Source of the DNA: Tanypteryx hageni
Lineage: Eukaryota; Arthropoda; Insecta; Odonata; Petaluridae
Direction: 5' to 3'
Assembly (NCBI GenBank): GCA_028673005.1
Contig: CM054120.1
Span: 74,945,533-75,009,532 of the forward strand
DNA length: 64,000 nucleotides
Made by a program: the position numbers and the translations under genes. Positions 59,301 to 63,559 of the stretch are shown piece after piece (the stretch's first letter is position 1; every line of letters starts with the position of its first letter). The notes beneath the pieces are model-generated. The model worked only from the letters and a program-made list of their open reading frames with translations. It made no database searches and had not been told where the DNA came from.

Positions 59301-61405
59301 TTGTCGCGTATGCTTCGTCATTTGCGCCTTTCAACAATTGTAGGCCGCTGATTTGCCTACTTGCCTCAGAAATTATCTACAAGGCAGCAATGTTCCCGAA
59401 TGCAAAATATGAATAAATATATTAGAATCATTATCCTTCTCTCGCCTCAATTTCTTCCACGGTATAATCAATGACTGGGACTAAATTTTCAGAACGTATT
59501 ATTAACATACCTCGGAAAATACAAAAATGAAATATTTGCTCGTCTCAGGTATGCGTACAATACGGACAAGCAGATGACTCAGCTTCGCCTGGTAAATGCC
59601 AGAAGTAACCGGACAATGGGTGTCATCAACTGGTTTGCCGTTCACCCGACCAGTATGAACTACAGCAACCGTCTCATCTCAAGCGACAACGTCGGCTACG
59701 CGTCCATCATCTTCGAAGAGGAGATGAACCCAGGAGCCATGCCGGGACATGTAAGCAAACTGCACACTGTCAACACTCATAGGAGAAATGAAACATTTAT
59801 TGTAATTTCCACTTTTTAGAGGATGATATGCAGAACGAATTTTGACATATTGCATCATCTGCTACTTATCACTAAAATATTTCTAAAGAATTGAGAAGGA
59901 ATTTCACTGAGTAAGGGAAATCGAAATTTGAATTCGTCACCTCTGAAAATATTTTCTTTAATACTATATAAAATATTTAATCAATAGTTGAAGTAATATG
60001 AATTACACTCGACAGATCCCAAACTTTATGTGTTTAGGATCCCCTATCAAGACAGACGACCTTATCGCGACCCCCTCAACCCCATCCATCTGCCAATAAA
60101 CAAAATGTAATATGAATTTTAAAGTATAATGAATATTTATTTTATTTGGGCAAAAATTAATGTAAATATATCCTTGCCAAAAAAAAACAAAAGTATTCAG
60201 CCTTCTCGACCGCAGTTTGAGAATCGCTGCTCTAACGATTTAGTATAATACACCATTTCACTAATTGTTTGAAAAATAGGAATTACCTTTGGGAAAAACA
60301 GTCATTTCGTATAATCCCTCATCATATAAAAGAAATTTTTTGCAATTTACTGAAGTGATCGCTACGAAAGAAAGCCACATCTAGTTACGTGCGCAAAGCA
60401 AACGGGCTCACTTCATAAAGGGGGAAACTAATTTCGTAATTGCGGTGAAAATCCGAATTTCTCTTTCAAAGCGCACATGCTACGATAATATTTAAAAAAT
60501 TTCGGCAAAAGAGCAAATCAACGCAGTGATACTTATAAGACTAAATCCCTAACCCATGCAAACGCATTTTTTGCGAGAATTAGATAAGTTTTATTGTCAT
60601 TCTAATCATTTTCAGAAATTTCATACTTCGTCGTCAGCATTCACGAATGATAATTATCTTTCTTTGAACAGAGAAAATCTTACATCCGGAAGCGTTTTAA
60701 AAAAGTAACCGTTCTTCGAAGTAGGATTTATTGTTTCCATTTCCTTTTTAAGCGAACAGAGAAGTATATAAATCCTTTTCTAAACACTCGTTCGACGATA
60801 AATAATAATATTTCATTATTCATATGTGGCGTCGGGTCGTATGTTAAAAGTTAGCTTTAATGATGCCTCCACAAGCCGATGCCACGCAAAAACAGCACCG
60901 CGTCTCATTTTCCCTTCCCGAGGGTGGTATAAGAACATTGCCAACGACCGTTCCAAGGACGCACTATTTGCTTGACACTTAAAATCTTTGTTTGACACTC
61001 TTGAATGACCTTGTGGTATTACTCGCAGGTAAGGAAGCGCCGTGCTTGCGCAAATGACGAATATTAATGAGCTATCCCCACCTTCACTTCGTTTCCTGCT
61101 CACGTTCATAAGCAAATGTATTCACGAGATTCTCTCTCTGTTTCTCTCTCCCTCTCTCACATCGATCTCTCCCACTCATCTATCTGGGCATAAAGGGCGA
61201 TTTCGTGGCGGCGTTTGCGTCAAGTAACCTTGGTGATGTGTCGCCAAACATCTTGGGACCCCGCTGCATCGACACGGGAGACCAATGCGACACATTCAGC
61301 AGCACATGCGATGGGGAAACGGGAAAATGCATCTCCATGGGTCCGGGTAAAGACATGTTTGAGAGCACGAAGATAATTGCCAAGAGGATGTACAAAAAGG
61401 CGAGG
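8487..61405 (+). CDS. CDase: Neutral ceramidase, N-terminal half (six coding exons, continues past window)
   Basis: Spliced gene for a secreted or membrane-associated neutral ceramidase, which hydrolyses the N-acyl bond of ceramide to sphingosine and fatty acid. Six exons (135, 144, 177, 128, 202 and 210 nt) join in frame to about 332 residues that follow the family order without a gap: signal peptide, IGVG start of the mature domain, [17 protein letters not shown] zinc site, [13 protein letters not shown] with a zinc-ligand His, SSDNVGYAS, then [16 protein letters not shown], whose GDVSPN serine is the nucleophile in this family. Family members are about 700 residues, so roughly half is missing downstream of 64000. 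Introns are phase 0 except the fourth coding intron (50783-59548), which is phase 2. No frameshift or stop is seen, so the gene looks functional. Family assignment is from remembered family motifs, not a search. Confidence 0.93.
8808..8890 (+). repeat. Dispersed repeat fragment (shared with 34300-34390)
   Basis: Shares an ordered string of short matches with 34300-34390, including GATTTGAAAA, TCTAATAAAT and ATGATGTAG/GTG. It is the same family as the hAT-like pieces at 15541-15749 and 34256-34450. Confidence 0.5.
9103..9786. mobile_element. pogo/Tigger-like non-autonomous element
   Basis: The left end CAGCGTCCGCTTAACGTAC and the inverse of the right end, CAGTACGTCCGCTTGACGTA, form a terminal inverted repeat over 684 bp; TA follows the right end. 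Subterminal GTTAACGTACA-type motifs repeat. The interior is AT-rich without a transposase. Confidence 0.6.
10607..10672 (-). repeat. Retroposon 3' tail, (TTTA)n type
   Basis: TATTTTTATTTATTTATG followed by CATAAACAGCC and, about 12-20 nt on, TTTTACAA. The same order is seen at 19202-19285. On the minus strand this reads as a short conserved 3' end followed by (TAAA)n, typical of a non-LTR element or SINE. Confidence 0.5.
10955..11013 (-). mobile_element. tRNA-like SINE head
   Basis: On the minus strand TGGTTAAAATG (10991-11001) fits the pol III A box exactly, and GATTCGAATCC (10964-10974) fits the B box with one mismatch. The gap is only 16 nt and the anticodon arm is missing, so this is not a working tRNA gene. 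It fits a decayed tRNA-derived SINE. Confidence 0.45.
11766..11835 (+). repeat. hAT-like terminal fragment
   Basis: CAGGCCCGTATTATCCAATA, then GGCACAGTAGGCATTGTGCC and TAGGGCC, a form common at hAT element ends. No matching right end was found, so it is partial. Confidence 0.4.
12230..12260. repeat. (TA)n microsatellite
   Basis: Pure TA run adjoining the hammerhead-like repeat unit that follows. Confidence 0.95.
12261..12440 (+). repeat. TA-flanked repeat with hammerhead-like core (copy 1)
   Basis: Same ordered blocks as 31157-31347 (inverted) and 31418-31490. A core CTGAAGA...CCGAAAGCTT (12278-12303) is followed by GCCAACCTGAAGTC, the hairpin GGTGAGTGCTCACTGG and CCCAACACCTTGTTG, then (TA)n. 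In this copy the catalytic CTGATGA is changed to CTGAAGA. It may belong to Penelope-like or retrozyme-type repeats, which is inference. Confidence 0.6.
12441..12496. repeat. (TA)28 microsatellite
   Basis: Pure AT dinucleotides at the 3' edge of the repeat unit. Confidence 0.97.
12548..12665 (+). mobile_element. mariner-like 5' end fragment
   Basis: TA followed by CGAGGTGCTACCCAAAAGTT and CCGGGAATTTG resembles a mariner terminal repeat, then typical 5' leader sequence. There is no transposase. It is joined abruptly to a LINE fragment near 12690. Confidence 0.5.
12690..13440 (+). pseudogene. Non-LTR retrotransposon reverse transcriptase fragment (RT C-terminal part)
   Basis: Conceptual reading across frameshifts shows GVRQ, then [18 protein letters not shown] (RT motif region), [18 protein letters not shown] (the YxDD box, with YEDD for YADD), [67 protein letters not shown]. 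This is the order of the 3' half of LINE ORF2s often annotated as endonuclease-reverse transcriptase. The GCPLS of motif B is deleted, and at least two frameshifts and several stops are present. It lacks the endonuclease and 5' end. Confidence 0.85.
15541..15749. repeat. hAT-like repeat fragment
   Basis: Contains TGCGTCCAAACGTCGTGATA and ACCCGTATGTATA, shared with 34370-34410 (TACGTCCAAAGGTTGTGATA), and ends AAGTTTGGGATCCACTG, a hAT-type right terminus. The left end is not recognisable. Confidence 0.5.
16988..17806. mobile_element. Miniature piggyBac element with TTAA target duplication
   Basis: TTAA at 16984-16987 and 17807-17810 bracket an 819-bp element. The left end is CCCTTACTCTACCAAGG and the inverted right end is CCCTTCCTCTACCAAGG: 16 of 17 match, and both begin CCCTT as in piggyBac. 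Subterminal motifs (AACTCAGTTACCCC, inverted near 17172-17190 and at about 17755) repeat. A frame at 17370-17642 has a Cys-rich end ([16 protein letters not shown]) that might be a relic of the piggyBac C-terminal Cys-rich domain. No full transposase is present. Confidence 0.85.
18251..18315. mobile_element. Tiny hAT-like remnant
   Basis: CAGATGCGGATCCAGAAAC at the left and its imperfect inverse, ending TTGAATCCGCCTCTG, at the right, only 65 bp apart. This fits two ends of an internally deleted hAT MITE. No clear 8-bp duplication. Confidence 0.4.
19202..19290 (-). repeat. Retroposon 3' tail, (TTTA)n type (second copy)
   Basis: (TTTA)n at about 19206-19231, then CATAAACAGCCAAATTTTGG and CCTTTTACAATGG. 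The same order is seen at 10607-10672. It reads as the 3' end of a minus-strand retroposon. Confidence 0.5.
19609..19950. repeat. (CT)n / CCCTCCC polypyrimidine tract, 340 bp
   Basis: CT runs with interspersed CCCTCCCCCTCGTCTTCT units. Arg/Glu-rich frames on the minus strand are artefacts. It abuts the 5' side of the LINE that starts near 19955. Confidence 0.95.
20048..20580 (+). pseudogene. LINE ORF1 (gag-like) relic with zinc knuckle
   Basis: The frame 20048-20515 encodes 155 residues with no host-gene resemblance. Just past its stop, TGT GTT AAT TGC and, in another frame, GGT CAT CAA AGG GAA CGT TGC read as C-x2-C then H-x4-C, a CCHC knuckle interrupted by a frameshift. This is the expected gag-type nucleic-acid-binding protein of a LINE. 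The polar, Ser/Pro/Thr-rich linker continues at 20606-20921 until the hAT insertion. Confidence 0.65.
20922..21460. mobile_element. hAT-like element inserted in the LINE
   Basis: The left end CAGTGATGGCGAACC with GCGTGCCA (20922 on) is a common hAT terminus. The right end carries the inverse (TGGCGTGCC, then AAAATCGCC) near 21437-21460. LINE frames are open on both sides and interrupted here, so it is nested inside. The exact right end and the 8-bp duplication are not resolvable. Confidence 0.6.
21777..22466 (+). pseudogene. LINE ORF2 N-terminus: AP endonuclease
   Basis: The later part reads [46 protein letters not shown] and [19 protein letters not shown], the usual first half of an apurinic-type endonuclease in Jockey/CR1-type LINEs. 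It ends at a stop right after YRPP; the fold continues at 22536 with MGDFNTNL. Confidence 0.85.
22536..23595 (+). pseudogene. LINE ORF2: endonuclease C-terminus and start of reverse transcriptase
   Basis: MGDFNTNL (endonuclease), SLLDLIITS and [10 protein letters not shown] follow, then the linker. A frame shift near 23161-23300 moves the reading to [33 protein letters not shown] and [10 protein letters not shown] (RT motifs 0 to 2). It stops at 23595 before the catalytic YADD. Confidence 0.85.
23939..24024. repeat. CT / CCCTCCC tract at LINE 3' border
   Basis: Begins directly after the AATC-type LINE tail; its composition is like the tract at 19609-19950 on the other side of the LINE. Confidence 0.9.
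24022..24064. repeat. Perfect 13-bp inverted repeat
   Basis: TCTTCAACGTTAA at 24022-24034 and its exact inverse at 24052-24064. The 17-nt loop has an inner GCCAAGTTGGC palindrome. Confidence 0.65.
25573..25640 (+). repeat. hAT-like terminal fragment
   Basis: GGGGTCTCAAACACGCGGCT, then CCCGGGCC and ATGCGGC: the arrangement of many hAT ends (GGGTC/TCAAAC plus GCGGCCCGCGGGCC). No partner end found. Confidence 0.4.
25664..25702. repeat. (GA)n microsatellite
   Basis: Uninterrupted GA run of about 39 nt. Confidence 0.95.
26978..27121 (+). CDS. CDase: Neutral ceramidase coding exon 2
   Basis: Exactly 48 codons, phase 0 at both ends. Acceptor AG at 26976-26977 follows a T/C-rich tract; the donor is GTAAGT at 27122. 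The peptide begins MGYAK and contains [25 protein letters not shown] and GVRKE, matching in order the conserved block after the IGVG region in neutral ceramidases. It lies 18.4 kb downstream of exon 1. GC content and codon choice are visibly higher in G and C than the flanking intron. A cluster of palindromic mobile elements begins about 230 bp downstream. Confidence 0.92.
27349..28122. mobile_element. Outer palindromic TIR element (774 bp) hosting a nested one
   Basis: Left end TAAAGGCCGACTCACATTAT; inverted right end TAAAGGCCTACTCACACTAT, 18 of 20 alike, with ACGT following on both. No transposase inside. The element at 27419-27770 lies within it. Confidence 0.7.
27419..27770. mobile_element. 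Inner foldback element made of CGACACGG-type repeats
   Basis: Left end AGGTTGATTCACACTTAACG; inverted right end AGGTTGAGTCGCACTTAACG (18 of 20). Both arms go on with CGGCAAAGACACGG and repeats of ACGACACGG/ACGGCAACGACAC. The 103-residue frame across it (27482-27793) is a product of these repeats, not a gene. Confidence 0.75.
28122..28306. mobile_element. Third palindromic MITE, abutting the outer element
   Basis: Left arm ACACGACCGGTTTTTCTACG continues ACCGTGGCATCCT; the inverted right arm is ACACGACTTGTTTTTCCACG then ATCGTAGCATCCT. 185 bp, no coding. It begins where the 27349-28122 element ends. Confidence 0.7.
28516..28740 (+). repeat. hAT-like left end fragment
   Basis: CAGGGGTTCTCAAACATTTA, then GGGAACTCACTACCCTCTGG: a common hAT terminus. 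No inverse end nearby. Confidence 0.45.
31091..31156. repeat. (TA)n microsatellite
   Basis: Pure TA run of 66 nt at the edge of the hammerhead-like repeat copy 2. Confidence 0.97.
31157..31347 (-). repeat. TA-flanked repeat with intact hammerhead-like core (copy 2)
   Basis: On the minus strand: CTGATGA (31335-31341), AGGGATCTCCC, GAAA (31320-31323), then CTTCCGTTTTTG, ACACGTGTGACA-type blocks, CTCGCCAACCTGAAGTC, the hairpin GGTGAGTGCTCACTGG and a TTGTTGCCATCC-like end (here CTGTTGCCATCC). CTGATGA...GAAA with a short stem between is the conserved core of hammerhead ribozymes. Cleavage is not shown, and stem III is not obvious. Confidence 0.6.
31348..31400. repeat. (TA)n microsatellite
   Basis: Pure TA between two oppositely oriented copies of the same repeat, followed by TTTATTTATTTATTTAT. 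Confidence 0.97.
31418..31490 (+). repeat. TA-flanked repeat, partial copy 3
   Basis: CGCCAACCTGAAGTC, GGTGAGTGCTCACTGG and CCCAACAACTTGTTGCCATC, matching 12372-12440. It lacks the hammerhead-like portion and is inverted relative to its neighbour at 31157-31347. Confidence 0.7.
32145..32428. mobile_element. hAT MITE with perfect 8-bp target site duplication
   Basis: Left end CAGGGGTGGCCAAATTAC, inverted right end CAGGGGTGGCCAAACTGC, then GGCTC. ATATATAG occurs directly before (32137-32144) and after (32429-32436). 284 bp. The 169-residue minus-strand frame across it has no transposase motif. Confidence 0.92.
33193..33866 (+). mobile_element. ACTTTCTCC-family TIR element, most complete copy (674 bp)
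   Basis: Begins ACTTTCTCCATA and ends TATGGAGAAAGT, a perfect 12-bp inverted repeat. Landmarks in order: TAATATTTCTAAAAATTCC, GGTGGTGTGGTGGTGGCAGC, TTCCGGTTGACCGATTTT, a CA-rich run, AACGTGTTCAGGGG, TTCCGTTGAAATCTCGAATT. The preceding ATCTGATGTGG-CACCACATG is shared with the copy at 51551, so the true left end may be slightly upstream. No coding. Confidence 0.75.
34256..34450 (+). repeat. hAT-like repeat fragment
   Basis: Shares TCTAATAAAT, AATGATGTAGTGGCAACCAA and TACGTCCAAAGGTTGTGATA with 8808-8890 and 15541-15749. AGGGGTGCC is present near both sides. Ends are not resolved. Confidence 0.45.
34896..35093 (-). mobile_element. tRNA-derived SINE, 5'-truncated copy
   Basis: Inverse of 35820-36005: CAGCGGGCAC..., AGTAGGATTTTTC, GGTCGCCCGGTCCCC, TTCCGTCCTTCGGAAGGGAC, GAGTAGGCTAATGCTGGCAC. 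It breaks off at the B box, so the pol III promoter is mostly gone. Confidence 0.75.
35630..35755. repeat. CTCCTC polypyrimidine tract, left of SINE
   Basis: CTC/CTT-rich run with CCACCTCC units ending at the 5' edge of the SINE at 35757. Confidence 0.9.
35757..36060 (+). mobile_element. tRNA-derived SINE, fullest copy
   Basis: Pol III A box TGGTGTAATGG (35765-35775, exact consensus TRGYNNARNNG) and B-like box GGCACGAATCC (35820-35830), 44 nt apart. The body runs through GGTCGCCCGGTCCCAG, TTCCGTCCTTCGGAAGGGAC, GAGTAGGCTAATGCCGGCAC and CCAAGAGGTTGATTAGCC to a CACACA tail. Other copies: 34896-35093 (-), 53503-53536, and 54565-56200, which is split by a transposon. Confidence 0.8.
36066..36880. 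repeat. (CTCCTC/CACCTC)n polypyrimidine tract, about 800 bp
   Basis: Very long C/T-rich array with CCTCCTCCACCTC-type units, locally near-tandem (36160-36210, 36290-36420). G-rich on the other strand. The Gly-rich and Glu-rich frames across it are artefacts. Confidence 0.95.
38950..39440 (-). mobile_element. ACTTTCTCC-family element, inverted copy with GT expansion
   Basis: Inverse of the right half of 33193-33866: ACTTTTTCCATTTTCG, then AATTCGAGATTTCAACGGAA, a long GT run, GGTGCTCTAACTC, and ATCGGTCGACCAAAAGTGCA. The left part of the element is decayed. Confidence 0.75.
39088..39240. repeat. (GT)n with GC interruption
   Basis: GTGT runs with GCGCGC (39115-39128) and GTATGTGT variants, occupying the position of the short CA run of the host element. 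Confidence 0.97.
41700..42090 (+). repeat. Minisatellite with alternating unit types
   Basis: Six tandem units starting AATGAAA...CAGTTTCACCAAC and containing CAACCCGGTGGGGTCGAGTA and AAATTTT. Units alternate between a short form (AATTTTGAACGTGAGGAGG) and a longer form (TTTTCGGTATACTCCGCATA), giving a higher-order repeat of about 145 bp. Confidence 0.9.
42531..42963. mobile_element. hAT-like element with near-perfect 8-bp duplication
   Basis: Starts CAATGTTTCGCAAACGGTGG with GTCGCGAGAGG; near the right end GGGATCGCGACGACC. Flanks CGTTAGAT (42523-42530) and CGTTAGAG (42964-42971) match at 7 of 8. 433 bp, no transposase seen. Confidence 0.65.
43025..43652. mobile_element. pogo-like TIR element hosting another repeat
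   Basis: Left end CAGTAATACCCCGTTTAGCG; inverted right end ACTATACCCCGTTTAACGCT; TA on both sides (43023-43024 and 43653-43654). ACGCTGATTC occurs in both subterminal regions. An inverted ACTTTCTCC-family piece lies inside (43090-43275). Confidence 0.65.
43090..43275 (-). mobile_element. ACTTTCTCC-family fragment nested in pogo-like element
   Basis: ACTTTCTCCACACG, GGGCGCTCTAACTCAAGACT, AAATTTCATATTTAACATTT, AAAATTGGTGCACCAGAAGT. Same order as the inverted copy at 39250-39380, with the GT/CA run missing. Confidence 0.65.
43900..44010 (+). mobile_element. ACTTTCTCC-family right-end fragment
   Basis: Diverged match to the family's last 110 bp: AACGTTCATTTCCATC, TCGAAGTCAAGTTTAATTCG and TATGCATATGAAAAAGTAAA. 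It ends about 150 bp before ceramidase exon 3. Confidence 0.5.
44162..44338 (+). CDS. CDase: Neutral ceramidase coding exon 3 (zinc-site THTHS)
   Basis: 59 codons, phase 0. Acceptor AG at 44160-44161 after TTTTTCTCGCACC; donor GTAAGA at 44339. The exon starts [19 protein letters not shown], then [11 protein letters not shown]. The histidines of THTHS include a ligand of the catalytic zinc in this family. GFLQQTF near the end corresponds to the conserved stretch before the next exon boundary. A 15-bp minisatellite begins about 135 bp into the following intron. Confidence 0.93.
44475..44630 (+). repeat. 15-bp minisatellite, about 10 units
   Basis: Unit GTGTAATGTGAAACC with variants (TACTG, AATCC, GTTTAA). 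Because 15 is a multiple of three, it makes an artefactual HITRF-type repeat peptide on the minus strand. Confidence 0.92.
46145..46285. repeat. C-rich pyrimidine run
   Basis: CCCCTCTCCCCTCCCC-type low complexity. The minus-strand Gly-rich frames are artefacts. Confidence 0.9.
46690..47330 (+). pseudogene. LINE ORF1, coiled coil plus FP25K-like RNA-binding domain
   Basis: Reads [20 protein letters not shown] (coiled coil), then [39 protein letters not shown] and ARRDKGTYF; after a shift, [28 protein letters not shown] and [15 protein letters not shown]. This is the familiar ORF1 of many insect LINEs, related to the baculovirus FP25K-like domain. At least three stops. Confidence 0.75.
47370..48160 (+). 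pseudogene. LINE ORF2: AP endonuclease
   Basis: [30 protein letters not shown] followed by a stop, [53 protein letters not shown] and [12 protein letters not shown]. Metal and substrate motifs (SETW, GDFNTD) are retained but the frame is broken. Confidence 0.88.
48620..49453 (+). pseudogene. LINE ORF2: reverse transcriptase
   Basis: [35 protein letters not shown] (motifs 1-2), [15 protein letters not shown] (motif A, Asp kept), [16 protein letters not shown] (motif B, usual G-x-PQGS altered), [10 protein letters not shown] (motif C, YADD kept). Stops at 48932-48934 and 49451-49453. Confidence 0.9.
49454..50186 (+). pseudogene. LINE ORF2: RT thumb and C-terminal domain
   Basis: Broken frames continue with [39 protein letters not shown] and then [31 protein letters not shown] at 49929-50186, the usual C-terminal end of this LINE type. 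Confidence 0.75.
50240..50313. repeat. (TA)n at LINE 3' end
   Basis: TA run beginning about 50 nt after the last ORF2 codon. It is either the LINE's own 3' tail or the target microsatellite. Confidence 0.95.
50655..50782 (+). CDS. CDase: Neutral ceramidase coding exon 4
   Basis: 42 codons plus two bases, ending in phase 2. Acceptor ACAG at 50651-50654 after a long T/C tract; donor GTCAGT at 50783, a slightly weaker donor than the others. The peptide begins [16 protein letters not shown] and contains [24 protein letters not shown] with a Y and a charged ER before the boundary is characteristic of the family. It has a potential N-glycosylation site at NRS. The split codon is completed by the G at 59549 to give Arg. 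A dead LINE ends about 340 bp upstream of the acceptor. Confidence 0.92.
51551..51905 (+). mobile_element. ACTTTCTCC-family TIR element, left half
   Basis: ATCTGATGTGGCCACCACAT, then ACTTTCTCCACACCTGTAAT and the landmarks of 33193-33530 in order (GTCGCCGGTAGGTAGTGTGG, TGGTGGCAGCTAAAA). It stops near 51905; the right half is missing. Confidence 0.8.
52945..53040 (+). repeat. hAT-like end fragment
   Basis: CAGGGACGTAGCTAGCCTCC, then GTGGGGGGAGGGGCC and a second G run, a form common in arthropod repeats. No partner end seen. Confidence 0.35.
53503..53536 (+). mobile_element. SINE 3' end, severely 5'-truncated
   Basis: CTATAATATCCAAGAGGTTG then ATTAGCCAAA, matching the last 30 nt of the SINE at 35757-36060 with one indel. 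Confidence 0.6.
54565..56205 (+). mobile_element. tRNA-derived SINE split by a transposon
   Basis: 5' part 54565-54789: A box TGGTGCAGTTG (exact consensus) and the body as in the copy at 35757, to GAGTAGGCTAATGGAAACATT. 3' part from 56075: GGGTGTCCCCCCTCCCTTCT, then GATGTGGAAGACAA, and a (TTA)n tail near 56190. The interruption (54790-56071) is a Harbinger-like element. The 3' end differs from the 35757 copy, so it is a different subfamily. Confidence 0.8.
54790..56071. mobile_element. Harbinger-like TIR element with 3-bp target duplication
   Basis: Left end AGCACGGTTTACACGGAGAC, inverted right end AGCAGGGTTTACACGGAGAC (one mismatch), both then GATTT. ATT is duplicated at 54787-54789 and 56072-56074. 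1,282 bp. Removing it and one ATT restores a gap-free SINE. Subterminal blocks (ATTCCATCGC, ACAAAACTGTCCGTGTAAAT) repeat in both orientations. No transposase was recognised. The PIF/Harbinger class is inferred from the 3-bp duplication. Confidence 0.85.
57120..57625 (+). mobile_element. ACTTTCTCC-family element, right part
   Basis: Landmarks in order from TTTCCTACGACTTTTATTCC to AACATGTATTTCCGTTGAAA, then TCGTATATGGAGAAAATAAA; matches 33500-33866. The left part is absent. Confidence 0.8.
58430..58825. repeat. GGAGGAAGAGAGA-type minisatellite
   Basis: Purine-only array with a unit of about 14 nt (AGGAAGAGAGAGGG), variants at the edges. The 219-residue minus-strand Ser/Leu/Pro frame over it is an artefact. 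Confidence 0.95.
59549..59750 (+). CDS. CDase: Neutral ceramidase coding exon 5 (AVHPTSMN and SSDNVGYAS)
   Basis: One base completing the split Arg codon, then 67 codons; ends phase 0. Acceptor CTCAG at 59544-59548, donor GTAAGC at 59751. Peptide [35 protein letters not shown], then SSDNVGYAS and [13 protein letters not shown]. The His of HPTSMN is a zinc ligand in characterised neutral ceramidases. Two potential N-glycosylation sites are visible (NRT and NYS). Confidence 0.93.
59751..61195 (+). other. Ceramidase intron after coding exon 5 (1.4 kb)
   Basis: GT at 59751, AG at 61195. Contains the hAT-like element at 60013-60229 and a CT tract before the acceptor; nothing else recognised in 60240-61120. 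Confidence 0.85.
60013..60229. mobile_element. hAT-like MITE
   Basis: Left end CAGATCCCAAACTTTATG, inverted right end CAGCGATTCTCAAACTGCGG. 217 bp. Flanking octamers ACACTCGA and CTCTAACG do not match, so the duplication has decayed or the ends are off by a few bases. Confidence 0.6.
61196..61405 (+). CDS. CDase: Neutral ceramidase coding exon 6 (GDVSPN nucleophile)
   Basis: 70 codons, phase 0. Acceptor AAAG at 61192-61195; the bases just before it are purine-rich, but a strong CT tract lies at about 61130-61185. The donor is GTAAGT at 61406. The peptide starts [18 protein letters not shown] and continues to ILGPRC, with further cysteines (DQCDTF, STCDG, GKCIS), then [22 protein letters not shown]. 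The Ser in GDVSPN is the catalytic nucleophile in this family. I find no further ceramidase exon in the remaining 2.6 kb, so the gene leaves the window here. Confidence 0.93.
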
Positions 61406-61914
61406 GTAAGTGTGCACGCAGCGATAAAGTAATTTGAGTCAATTGCTCGACGCACGTGATGCAATAAAATCTGTCTCCGTGAGTTGACCGGGAAAGATAA
61501 TTGCAGGGCTTGAATAGTATACTGCTCTGCTTCATTAGGTTATGTTTTCATGAACATTCTCAGCATGGTGGCAGGACGTTTGACCTACTACTGATGTCTT
61601 ACTGCAATTTCAGATACCTTTTTTCGTATACATTATTTTACATATAAAACTTGATCTATTTCCTAATTTTGCTTAATAACATTTATTAACTTCACCTAAA
61701 ATGCCATTGGATTTTTCCATTCCATTATTGGAAGAACCGACAGTGTTGATACGGAAGGTTATTGTTATATAGTAGTATAGTATTCTTTTAGAAAAAATTA
61801 TTAAAGATTAAAAAATAAGAAAGTGATTTGGTTTTTATGTCAAATTTTATAGGTATAACTAGCGTAATTGCCCTTCAAATATGACAGGTTTGTGCAGATT
61901 ATGTATTAAAATTA

Positions 61915-62125
61915 AGGTACTTCCCATTCTTCCTCCCTTTCTCTCTGCCTCCCTCACACTCTTTCCTCCCTCTCCTCCTATTCTCTCTCCCTCGTATTCT
62001 CTCTCTCCCCCGTATTTTCCCTCGTTCTTCTTTTTCTCCATCCCTCTCTCCCTCTTATTCTTCACCCTCCTCTTTTCTTCCCATCCTCCATCTTCCTCCC
62101 AGCCATTCTCCTCCCTTTCTTCTAA
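61915..62125. repeat. CT-rich polypyrimidine tract
   Basis: CCCTCTC/TTCTCTCTC-type low complexity; frames here are artefacts. Confidence 0.93.
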
Positions 62126-62411
62126 AATTTAATTAGTTTTATTCGAAGGAAGTGCAATATATCCCCTCTCAAAATAGCGCCACAAAGAACAGTAATTTCT
62201 TTAATTAAGAAAATAAGCCTGCACGTCAAAAAGACGATTTTTACCTGTTATCTAATGGAGAATGCAAATCATTCTCTGGGGTCAAACCCTGGTGGTTTTT
62301 CGTACATTTTTCTTAGTCACAGTATTTTCATATTCTAGTAGATTATCTCTGCCAAATTTCAAGTTTATATCTACATATTTAATCAAGCTATTCGCGTTTT
62401 AAGAGCTTGAC

Positions 62412-62528
62412 ATGGACCAACCAACGCCGCCTGCAGAAATCCCCGGCAAGCCGGCGATGCCTCCCCGTCGCGCTGACAAAGATATCAAGCCTTTTATATT
62501 AGGTGATAAAGCAGACGTAAAAAAGTAG
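62412..62528 (+). other. Small open frame of unknown status, 38 residues
   Basis: ATG at 62412 to TAG at 62526-62528: starts MDQPTPPAEIPGKPAMPPRR and ends KDIKPFILGDKADVKK. Pro-rich and charged, and locally GC-richer than its surroundings. No domain recognised. It could be a relic of a transposon or processed transcript, or chance. Confidence 0.25.
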
Positions 62529-63559
62529 ATGAAATTGCAGAAGGGCATTAGTAGTAGGTCAAAAGTCATGGACCCCCCCAGCACATATATTGTATGTGGC
62601 TACGAGGAACAATTTCTCCCGCCAACTTTTATCCAAATAGATATTATATAAACTACGAGCGAATTTTATATTCATTTACCTCTAATAGTTTATGATAAAT
62701 ATATTAGTTCTAATAGTTGAATTTATGTGACTATATTGCATTTTTTTCTTATGTCTAATTTTTCGCAATGTTTTTATTTTCGGTTGGTGTATGTCTAACT
62801 TTTACTTAAACTCTTTCCATACTTACATGGTTACCTATAAATAGTAAATCGAGATTCTATATTTACTCTCACAAAAACCATTTCTGTTACCTTAATTACT
62901 GCACATTACATTACATATTAGCGATCAAGTTTTATTTTCACGCATGAAAACAATAAAGGCGTTAATAAATCGAGAATGTGATCTTAAAAGGGACTTTTTT
63001 GATTAAAGGAGCTTAGTTTTGATGCATGCCTCCCAAAAGTATTATTTTCTGTTTGGAAACAATTTTTTACTTGTATACGCTGTTTAAACTTGGGAAAATG
63101 GCAATATTCTTAACTTTATAAAAGTCACATTTTTCTTCAAATACTTATGATTGGGAATTATTTGACGGTGAAAATATCTTTCGTTTGCGAACAACATAAA
63201 TTATAGCATTGCCCAAATGTGGCAACCATTATTATGCGCTTTGTAATTTGTGTGTGCCTCACACTAATTCACCCACAGAGCAACAGAATGCTACTGATTT
63301 CAATCCCAGCTTTCGTTTTTATGCTTTATTTATCCATGGATATCAGCCAGTATTTATCTTAATTCAGCCTGCAGAAAGGTAGGGCATGGCTATGGTCAAT
63401 CAGAGCAATTTTTAACACTTGGGTGAAAGAACATGTTTTGATGGCGTCTCATATTCAAAAGACTATGTGCGGTTACAGTATCTAACAAAGTCGCTTCTCT
63501 TGGGATCATTAACAAGCATATTCGAGATCCAATAATTCTGAACCTTGGAGAGAAAGCGA

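Larger units (their letters stand above)
50783..59548 (+). other. Ceramidase intron after coding exon 4 (8.8 kb)
   Basis: GT at 50783, AG at 59548; phase 2. Elements are listed separately. Nothing recognised at 50790-51545, 51920-52940, 53045-53500, 53540-54560 (apart from a GGACAC-T-CAGATTT string near 54268 shared with about 39600), 56210-57110, 57640-58420 and 58830-59545. Confidence 0.85.
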
